Positions 32,545 through 37,821 of a stretch of 37,821 bases of DNA are shown here, one piece after another (position 1 is the first letter of the stretch; each line of letters begins with the position of its first letter). Position numbers and translations under genes: made by a program. Location: NCBI GenBank assembly GCA_022600345.1, contig JAHZKP010000045.1, positions 1 through 37,821 of the forward strand. The letters run 5' to 3'. The notes below the pieces were generated by a model. The model was not told where the DNA came from, ran no database searches, and worked only from the letters and a program-made list of their open reading frames with translations. Origin of the DNA: Alphaproteobacteria bacterium. GTDB taxonomy: Bacteria > Pseudomonadota > Alphaproteobacteria > Rhizobiales > Hyphomicrobiaceae.

Positions 32545-34344
32545 ATGCGCAAGAGTGCACTGACTGGTGCGCTGCTGGCTGCCGTCATTGCTTCGCCCGT
32601 AATGGCGAACAAGGACCTGGCCAAGCAGATCGATAACCCGGACCAATGGGTTATCCAGACTGGTGACTACTTTAACCAACGTTACTCGAAACTCGATCAG
32701 ATCAACGCTGGAAACGTCAAGGACCTCAAGGTCGCCTGGACGTTCTCAACCGGTGTTCTGCGCGGTCATGAAGGTTCGCCACTTGTTATCGGCGATACGA
32801 TGTACCTTCATACGCCGTTCCCCAACAATGTGTTCGCTCTCGACCTAAACGAGCCCGGCCGCATTCTGTGGACCTACAAGCCCAAGCAGGATCCCTCAGT
32901 CATCCCAGTGATGTGCTGTGACACCGTGAACCGCGGCCTTGCTTATGCAGACGGAAAGATCTTCCTCCATCAGGCCGACACGACGATTGTTGCTCTGGAC
33001 GCCAAATCAGGCGCGGAAGTCTGGAAAACCAAGAACGGTGATCCAAAGCGCGGTGAAACCAACACGGCAACTGTTCTGCCCGTGAACGACAAGATTATCG
33101 TCGGCATCTCCGGCGGTGAGTTTGGTGTTCTGGGTCACGTTACTGCCTATGACATGAAGACAGGCAAGAAACTGTGGCGCGGTCACTCGGCTGGTCCAGA
33201 CGATCACATGCTGGTCGATCCGGAAAAAACCATGTCGCTTGGCAAGCCGGTCGGCAAGGATTCGTCCTTGAAAACCTGGCAGGGCGATCAGTGGAAAATC
33301 GGTGGCGGCACCACTTGGGGCTGGTATTCGTATGACGCTGAAACCAACCTGATCTACTACGGATCCGGTAACCCATCGACCTGGAACCCGGCACAGCGTC
33401 CAGGTGACAACAAGTGGTCGATGACGATCTTTGCTCGTGACGCCGACACCGGTGTTGCAGCTTGGGTCTACCAGATGACTCCGTTCGATGAGTGGGACTA
33501 TGACGGCATCAACGAGATGATTCTCGCTGACATCGACGTCAAAGGTGAGAAGCGCAAGGTTCTCGTCCACTTCGACCGTAACGGCCTCGCCTACACACTC
33601 GATCGCGTCACCGGTGAACTTCTCGTCGCTGAGAAGTATGACCCAACGGTCAACTGGACGACGGGTGTTGAGTTCGACAAGTCGAAGCCAAACTACGGCC
33701 GTCCATACGTTGTCGACGCAATGTCGACGGCAAAGAACGGTCCAGACGTGAACACGAAGGGCATTTGCCCAGCCGCTCTAGGCTCGAAGGACCAGCAGCC
33801 AGCTGCCTTCTCGCCGAAAACCGGCCTGTTCTATGTCCCAACCAACCACGTCTGCATGGACTACGAACCATTCCGTGTGTCCTACACGGCTGGTCAGCCA
33901 TACGTTGGCGCAACCCTGTCCATGTTCCCAGCACCAAACAGCCACGGCGGTATGGGTAACTTCATCGCTTGGGATGCTGGTAAAGGTACGATCGTATGGT
34001 CGAAGCCTGAGCCATTCTCTGTCTGGTCGGGTGCTCTGGCAACCGCTGGCGACATCGTTTTCTACGGTACGCTGGAAGGTTACCTGAAAGCCGTGTCCGT
34101 AAAAGACGGCAAGGAACTCTATAAGTTCCGTACGCCATCGGGCATCATCGGCAACGTCATGACCTATTCCCACAAAGGCAAGCAGTATGTTGGCATCCTT
34201 TCGGGTGTTGGCGGCTGGGCCGGAATTGGTCTGGCAGCAGGTCTCACGAACCCAACCGATGGTCTGGGTGCTGTGGGTGGCTATGCAGGCTTGAGCAACT
34301 ACACCGCTCTCGGTGGAACGCTGACGGTCTTCTCGCTGCCATAA
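32545..34344 (+). CDS. xoxF: Lanthanide-dependent methanol dehydrogenase XoxF
   Basis: The 599-residue PQQ enzyme has a signal peptide ([21 protein letters not shown]). Key features: adjacent Cys124-Cys125 (the disulphide that faces PQQ), Glu192 in SGGEFG and Asn276 in GNPSTWNP (metal ligands), and DEWDYDG, where Asp318 is the catalytic base and Asp320 is the extra Asp that marks lanthanide rather than calcium use. Eight W-type propeller blades fill the rest. It oxidises methanol to formaldehyde or formate in the periplasm and passes electrons to XoxG. Pro is encoded almost always by CCA and Arg often by CGT, unlike the CCG/CCC-using neighbours, which suggests selection for very high expression. 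AAGGAGG precedes the ATG; a strong terminator follows. Confidence 0.97.
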   Translation: MRKSALTGALLAAVIASPVMANKDLAKQIDNPDQWVIQTGDYFNQRYSKLDQINAGNVKDLKVAWTFSTGVLRGHEGSPLVIGDTMYLHTPFPNNVFALDLNEPGRILWTYKPKQDPSVIPVMCCDTVNRGLAYADGKIFLHQADTTIVALDAKSGAEVWKTKNGDPKRGETNTATVLPVNDKIIVGISGGEFGVLGHVTAYDMKTGKKLWRGHSAGPDDHMLVDPEKTMSLGKPVGKDSSLKTWQGDQWKIGGGTTWGWYSYDAETNLIYYGSGNPSTWNPAQRPGDNKWSMTIFARDADTGVAAWVYQMTPFDEWDYDGINEMILADIDVKGEKRKVLVHFDRNGLAYTLDRVTGELLVAEKYDPTVNWTTGVEFDKSKPNYGRPYVVDAMSTAKNGPDVNTKGICPAALGSKDQQPAAFSPKTGLFYVPTNHVCMDYEPFRVSYTAGQPYVGATLSMFPAPNSHGGMGNFIAWDAGKGTIVWSKPEPFSVWSGALATAGDIVFYGTLEGYLKAVSVKDGKELYKFRTPSGIIGNVMTYSHKGKQYVGILSGVGGWAGIGLAAGLTNPTDGLGAVGGYAGLSNYTALGGTLTVFSLP

Positions 34345-34361
34345 GCTGCGACTTGATCAAC

Positions 34362-34399
34362 AAAGGGCCGGCGTGGGGGAACCTGCGTCGGCCTTTTTT
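34362..34399 (+). terminator. Rho-independent terminator after xoxF
   Basis: AAAGGGCCGGCGT pairs, with one bulge, to GCGTCGGCCTTT around a G-rich loop and is followed by TTTTTT (34394-34399). It begins 18 nt after the xoxF stop, so xoxF is probably transcribed alone or with only partial read-through to xoxG. Confidence 0.85.
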
Positions 34400-34762
34400 C
34401 GGTCAGCTTTGGTCGCATCGCAATGCCGCGGATCGGTAAGAAGTGGTGATCTGGAATCGGGCAGCCGGGCAGCGCCAGCCAAGCAACTTTGCTACTGGCC
34501 CAAGCCAATTCACTCTCGCGCCGTTGAACCATATCTCGCGAGCGGGCGTAGATTGCACAGACGATGTGTCAGACAAAATTGGCTGTCTTGCCAGCGGGGC
34601 GATCCTGCCCGGTGGTGGTTGCCGGCGGTTGCCGTAACTTCCCGAAATACGCCGTCGACGCTGCCATGCGGTGGCCAACAACGGCAGCAATGATAAGATC
34701 GTATGCAACACGACAAACAACAAGCACACCGACAAGAAACGAATCCTAATGGAGGGAAACGC
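34400..34762. other. Intergenic region between xoxF and xoxG
   Basis: These 363 nt lie after the xoxF terminator and must contain the xoxG promoter if xoxG is transcribed separately. I see no credible gene and no strong promoter pair. GGAGGG at 34751-34756 is the xoxG ribosome site. Confidence 0.5.
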
Positions 34763-35326
34763 GTGACGAGCACTTGGAAGATCTTTTCCGCCGCCGCAAT
34801 AATGGCCGGCGCAATTTTAGTGGGTCAATCGCCCTCGGTGATGGCCGAAGCCGTAACACTGGACGATGGAAGCAAGGTAGCCGGCCCCGGCGCGGAATTT
34901 GATGCCGATGAAGGTAAGTGGTTCTTGGAGTCGGGCGATCCAACCTACCGGATCACCAAAGATGGCATTCTCGACTTCCTCACCTACCGCGGCTTTCAGA
35001 GATACCACTCCGAATGCCATGTCTGCCACGGTCCCGAAGGCGTTGGGTCGACTTACGCTCCCGCTTTAACCGAATCGCTGAAGACAATGAGTTACAGTGA
35101 TTTTGTCGACGTTGTCGCCAGCGGACGCACGGTCAAAACGCCAGGCGGTGCTGATTCCGTCATGCCGGCTCTGGGCGACAATAAGAACGTTATGTGCTAC
35201 CTCGACGGTATGTATGCATATCTGAAGGCGCGCGCCGATGGTATCATGCCGCGCGGCCGCCCGAAGGGTAAGGATCCCAAGCCGAAAGGATTGGGTGAAG
35301 CCGAGAATGCATGCCTCGATGGCTAG
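34763..35326 (+). CDS. xoxG: Cytochrome c of the XoxG type (electron acceptor of XoxF)
   Basis: The start is GTG 34763, six bases after GGAGGG; an in-frame ATG 60 nt upstream adds residues before the signal peptide and is rejected. The 187-residue product has a signal peptide (TSTWKIFSAAAIMAGAILVG...VMA), a single heme site SECHVCHG (CxxCH at 85-89) and a likely axial Met134 in DSVMPALGDN. The C-terminus is Lys/Pro-rich (GRPKGKDPKPKG) with one extra Cys near the end, as in the MxaG/XoxG family. It takes electrons from XoxF. It overlaps xoxJ by 20 bases. Confidence 0.93.
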   Translation: MTSTWKIFSAAAIMAGAILVGQSPSVMAEAVTLDDGSKVAGPGAEFDADEGKWFLESGDPTYRITKDGILDFLTYRGFQRYHSECHVCHGPEGVGSTYAPALTESLKTMSYSDFVDVVASGRTVKTPGGADSVMPALGDNKNVMCYLDGMYAYLKARADGIMPRGRPKGKDPKPKGLGEAENACLDG

Positions 35327-36179
35327 TTGGCAGCGCAGCGGCGCAATAGCGTTCGCAGCTCTTCTCCTCGGCGGCGTTGCTGCCGAGGCTGCTGAGGGCA
35401 CAAGGGCGGACCTGGTAAACCGAAGCGTGTTAAGGGTTTGCGCAGATCCAGCAAATCTTCCCTTCTCCAGTGACGATCCTGAAAAACCCGGTTTCGAAAA
35501 CAAGATCGCGGAAATCGTCGCTGAAGAAATGGGCGGCATCGCCGTCGAACACACGTGGTTTCCCCAGGCCACCGGCTTCATTCGCCGGACGTTGTCGTCC
35601 AAGGTCTGCGACCTTGTTGTCGGTTTTGCCCAGGGCGATGAATTGGTTCTCAATACCAACCACTATTATCGCTCAGCGTATGCTTTGGTCTTTAAGAAAA
35701 ACGCAGCCGGTTTTGAGGGCATTGATCAACTCTCAGACGCCAGGCTGAAAGGCAAGCGCATCGGAATTGTTGCCGGCACCCCGCCGGCAACCGTGATGAA
35801 CCGTGCAGGGTTGTTGGGCTCCGCCAAGCCCTACCATCTGTTCGTCGACCGCCGCTACGATTCACCGGCCGAATTGATGGTCAAGGACATCCGCTCAGGC
35901 GACATCGACGCAGGCATCCTGTGGGGCCCCAATGCAGGATATTTCGCAAGCCAGGGCGGCAAGGACGACCTCGCGATTGTTCCGCTGCTCAAGGAAGGCC
36001 GCCAACCGCCGATGACCTTCCGAATAACCATGGGGGTCCGCCAATCCGATATTCAGTGGAAACGCGAGTTGAACGATATCATCAAGAAGCGGCAGGGTGA
36101 TATCGATCAGGTCCTACTCGATTTCAAGGTGCCGATCATCGACGAGAAGGATCAGTTGATCACATCGGCCCGAAAGTAG
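35307..36179 (+). CDS. xoxJ: XoxJ-type periplasmic binding protein
   Basis: The start is placed at ATG 35307, inside the xoxG end; ATG 35319 is nearly as good. The product has about 290 residues with a signal peptide (SGAIAFAALLLGGVAAEA) and a periplasmic substrate-binding fold of the MoxJ/XoxJ family: LRVCADPANLPFSSDD at about 42-57, ENKIAEIVAEEMG, a Cys-containing VCDLVVGFAQGDEL segment, RIGIVAGTPPATVM and DIDAGILWGPNAGYFA. XoxJ homologues bind and probably activate apo-XoxF rather than small solutes. It is coupled to xoxG. No ABC transporter genes accompany it, which fits the chaperone-like role. Confidence 0.94.
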   Translation: MHASMASWQRSGAIAFAALLLGGVAAEAAEGTRADLVNRSVLRVCADPANLPFSSDDPEKPGFENKIAEIVAEEMGGIAVEHTWFPQATGFIRRTLSSKVCDLVVGFAQGDELVLNTNHYYRSAYALVFKKNAAGFEGIDQLSDARLKGKRIGIVAGTPPATVMNRAGLLGSAKPYHLFVDRRYDSPAELMVKDIRSGDIDAGILWGPNAGYFASQGGKDDLAIVPLLKEGRQPPMTFRITMGVRQSDIQWKRELNDIIKKRQGDIDQVLLDFKVPIIDEKDQLITSARK

Positions 36180-36261
36180 GCGCCCACTGCGGCTGAGAGC
36201 GGGCAACCGGCCCGTGTACGCCGCTGGTACATCTGCTTGTCGCCACAACACGAGAAACGCT

Positions 36262-36288
36262 CGGCGGGTCTGGGACCCGCCGTTTTTC
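36262..36288 (+). terminator. Rho-independent terminator after xoxGJ
   Basis: CGGCGGGTC and GACCCGCCG form a perfect 9-bp stem with a TGG loop, followed by TTTTTCTTTC. It lies 82 nt after the xoxJ stop and closes the xoxGJ unit. Confidence 0.92.
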
Positions 36289-36434
36289 TTTCAAGCTCAA
36301 TAACACCCTTGCGTTATGCCGATAGCTTGAGTAAACGATCACTTCCGCCGTTCAGCCAAAGTGCGTTCAGCATCAAGGTAGCCCGCCCATTTCCGCAAAT
36401 CGGGGCAGGTGAGCAGGCGGAAATGCAGTGGAGC

Positions 36435-36509
36435 GGGCGATTAGCTCAGCGGTAGAGCACTTCGTTGACATCGAAGGGGTCACTGGTTCGATCCCAGTAT
36501 CGCCCACCA
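36435..36509 (+). tRNA. tRNA-Val (anticodon GAC)
   Basis: Acceptor stem GGGCGAT pairs with ATCGCCC, D arm is GCTC...GAGC, anticodon stem-loop CTTCG-TTGACAT-CGAAG gives anticodon GAC (Val), T arm is CTGG-TTCGATC-CCAG, and CCA is encoded. The gene lies between the xoxGJ terminator and rpmJ. No element is visible at its 3' end. Confidence 0.96.
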
Positions 36510-36553
36510 CTCCTCAAGCTTCGAACGAACACCCAGCATCCCCGATGCAACGG

Positions 36554-36582
36554 TTGACTTTGCCCCCCAGCGGACATAGTTT
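36554..36582 (+). promoter_or_regulatory. Probable sigma70-type promoter for rpmJ
   Basis: TTGACT (36554-36559), a 17-nt spacer and TAGTTT (36577-36582) make a good match to a housekeeping promoter, about 120 nt upstream of rpmJ. Assignment is by pattern and position only. Confidence 0.5.
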
Positions 36583-36700
36583 GCCGTCTCTCCTGACCCG
36601 GGCGGAATGGACGGTGGCGGGCTGCGGCAAGCGCAGCGCGCCGTTTGACATTTCGGCGACCGGATAACTGGCAACCAGATTAATATCGACGGGTTTCACA

Positions 36701-36826
36701 ATGAAGGTCCGCAACTCACTGAAATCGCTGCGTTCTCGCCACCGCGACAACCGCATCGTGCGCCGTCGCGGCAAGCTCTACGTCATCAACAAGACGCAGC
36801 GCCGCTTCAAGGCCCGTCAGGGTTAA
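36701..36826 (+). CDS. rpmJ: 50S ribosomal protein L36 (41-residue, Cys-poor type)
   Basis: The 41-residue protein reads [17 protein letters not shown] then [24 protein letters not shown], the alphaproteobacterial L36. It lacks the Cys-x-x-Cys/His zinc ribbon of the C+ form of L36 and carries the longer internal insertion of the C- form. L36 is in the large ribosomal subunit near the 23S rRNA core. The gene stands alone rather than in the spc operon, as is common for alphaproteobacterial rpmJ. A plausible promoter lies at 36554. A weak GC hairpin without a T-run follows the stop. Confidence 0.95.
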   Translation: MKVRNSLKSLRSRHRDNRIVRRRGKLYVINKTQRRFKARQG

Positions 36827-36985
36827 CCAAGTCTGGCTCGAAGGGCGTTCTGCTGAGCGCCCGCAATCGCCATACCGATTTCGAGAGGCAAGGCCGGTGC
36901 GCCGTGCCGATGCCGGCCTGTCTTTTCGACCGGTCAATGTCACGATTCGGTGTTTGGCGTGAATTGCCGACCGGCTGAGATAGCT

Positions 36986-37015
36986 TTGACAACTCAAGTG
37001 GCCCCGCACTAACCT
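36986..37015 (+). promoter_or_regulatory. Putative promoter placing the start of transcription at the TPR-gene ATG
   Basis: TTGACA (36986-36991), an 18-nt spacer and TAACCT (37010-37015) lie immediately before ATG 37022. A start of transcription about seven bases after the -10 box would fall on or next to the A of the ATG, giving a leaderless mRNA. No ribosome site is visible before this gene, which agrees. The boxes are pattern matches only. Confidence 0.4.
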
Positions 37016-37021
37016 GTGGCC

Positions 37022-37684
37022 ATGACCAATCCTAGATTATCGAAAAGCATCCCTGCGCTTCTAAGCCTCGCGTTAGCTGGTTTGGCCCTGGCCGTGGCCT
37101 CCGTCTCGGCCACCGCCGAAGAGAAAAAGGCCAAGCCCCAGGAGCCTGAAAAGCCCTATCATCAACGCGTTATGGCAAAGCCGCCTGAAACGCCGCGCGC
37201 GCGCGCTGAAGTCCTCTCCAATCTCTACGCACTGCTGCAGACCAGCGACCGCGCGTCGACCGGCAACGAGATTTCAGCCGTCATCGAGCGCCTTTGGATG
37301 GTCAGTTTCAGCGATACGATCGGTGTCTTGATGCGCCGCTCCAGCCAGGCGCTCGCCGCCAAGAATGAGGTCCTTGCCCTCAAGTTCCTCGATGCCGTCG
37401 TTGAGCTGGCTCCCGATTATGCCGAGGGTTGGCACCAGCGCGCAGCCGTCCACTATACCCGCAACGACTTTCCCCGCGCGCTTGGAGACCTTCGCCGGGT
37501 GCTTGCGCTTGACGCGAACCACTACAAGGCGCTCGAAGGCCTCTCCCGGTTGCTTGAAGAAACCGGCCAGAAGGCTGGCGCTCTGGCGGCCCATCGCCAG
37601 CTTATGTCCGTGCATCCGTTCTTTGAGGGGGCAAAACAACGCCTTCGTGAACTCGAACGCAAGTCAGAAGGCCAGGGCATTTAG
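37022..37684 (+). CDS. Exported TPR-repeat protein
   Basis: From ATG 37022 the product has 220 residues; a GTG two codons earlier is the alternative. A signal peptide (SIPALLSLALAGLALAVASVSATA, cleavage near residue 32) precedes a Lys/Glu/Pro-rich linker, then TPR helices: EVLALKFLDAVVELAPDYAEGWHQRAAVHY, FPRALGDLRRVLALDANHYKALEGLSRLLEE and QKAGALAAHRQLMSVHPFFEGAKQRL. It is a periplasmic protein-binding scaffold of unknown partner. Its TAG stop is the first codon of the TAGCAGGCTGTT repeat motif, so the original C-terminus may have been changed by an insertion. Confidence 0.8.
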   Translation: MTNPRLSKSIPALLSLALAGLALAVASVSATAEEKKAKPQEPEKPYHQRVMAKPPETPRARAEVLSNLYALLQTSDRASTGNEISAVIERLWMVSFSDTIGVLMRRSSQALAAKNEVLALKFLDAVVELAPDYAEGWHQRAAVHYTRNDFPRALGDLRRVLALDANHYKALEGLSRLLEETGQKAGALAAHRQLMSVHPFFEGAKQRLRELERKSEGQGI

Positions 37685-37821
37685 CAGGCTGTTGAAGAAC
37701 TCAGTGAGGTCGCGATGCGAGACGAAATTGGCTGCCGGCAAGACGCGTCCGGTGCAGGTGTGGTGGATCCCACGGCAAACCGGCGCAACGCAGTCCGGCA
37801 GTCAATTTCGCCGCATCCCCT
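37682..37821. repeat. IS-end or MITE-like inverted-repeat segment at window edge
   Basis: The segment begins with TAGCAGGCTGTT, the 12-mer also present at 13442. It contains an inverted repeat: CGAAATTGGCTGCCGG at 37723-37738 and CCGGCAGTCAATTTCG at 37795-37810 are complementary at 15 of 16 positions around a 56-nt centre. No transposase start is visible before the window ends. It may be one end of an insertion sequence or a small non-autonomous element. Confidence 0.45.

Noticed and set aside
32545-34344. Calcium-type MxaF
   Set aside because: The extra Asp at position 320 (DYDG rather than DYAG) marks the lanthanide-type XoxF, and no mxaI small subunit follows.
34570-34640. Possible relative of the window-edge inverted repeat (AAATTGGCTG shared)
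   Set aside because: Only ten bases match, without the paired half, so chance is the simpler explanation.
30038-36700. pqqA or other PQQ-biosynthesis genes in the methanol-oxidation region
   Set aside because: I looked for a short Glu-x3-Tyr peptide and pqqBCDE features in the gaps and found none.

Overview
The window reads as a chromosomal segment of an alphaproteobacterial methylotroph, most likely Hyphomicrobiales. The grounds are a lanthanide-type methanol dehydrogenase (XoxF) with its cytochrome and XoxJ, the tetrahydromethanopterin-linked formyltransferase/hydrolase complex in the order fhcBADC, Calvin-cycle genes in the order fbp-prk-tkt-fba, and an alphaproteobacterial hemC-hemD-mitofilin-hemY block divergent from tsaD-gpsA. 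No calcium-type mxaF, no RuBisCO and no PQQ biosynthesis gene lies inside the window.

Region by region. (1) 1-2870 is a visibly AT-richer accessory segment: a Rep-like protein with a Cys cluster and a DUF927 ATPase, ending exactly at the 3' end of tRNA-Thr(CGU), as expected of an element integrated at a tRNA gene. (2) 3192-9290, minus strand: hemC, hemD, a mitofilin-like inner-membrane protein whose reading frame is broken near 7062, and HemY with a very long low-complexity tail. (3) 9430-13370, plus strand: tsaD, gpsA, an EVE-domain protein carrying a histone-H1-like Lys/Ala tail, a 47-codon ORF between two copies of a 29-bp repeat, and a methyltransferase. (4) 13607-13981: an orphan gene of foreign appearance. 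(5) 14196-19409, minus: the Calvin/gluconeogenic operon, closed by a strong terminator. (6) 19759-22263: two exported pentapeptide-repeat proteins around a DUF1194 (VWA-like) protein. (7) 22358-26722, minus: fhcBADC, with stop/start overlaps at each junction. (8) 27063-36179: a periplasmic methanol-oxidation cluster of an MxaD-like protein, a YVTN propeller, two exported proteins of unknown family, a SoxYZ-like carrier, a metallo-beta-lactamase-fold protein, xoxF, xoxG and xoxJ. (9) 36435-37684: tRNA-Val(GAC), rpmJ, an exported TPR protein and a repeat or IS-like end at the window edge.

How it works together: XoxF oxidises methanol in the periplasm and passes electrons to XoxG; XoxJ, the MxaD-like protein, the propeller and the SoxYZ-like/MBL pair are probable maturation or relay partners. 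Formaldehyde or methylene-H4MPT-derived C1 units then reach formate through Fhc in the cytoplasm. The prk-containing operon supplies either CO2 fixation with a RuBisCO encoded elsewhere or a ribulose-bisphosphate signal.

The most unusual features are small repeats at gene ends: five 38-bp hairpin-bearing repeats at 28691-28879; 25-bp repeats at 30021-30149 that appear to be amplified from the stop-codon end of the preceding gene; and a hairpin-rich 114-bp insert between 29-bp direct repeats at 12512-12683. The least understood genes are the two exported proteins at 28923-30037, translationally coupled to each other inside the xox cluster.
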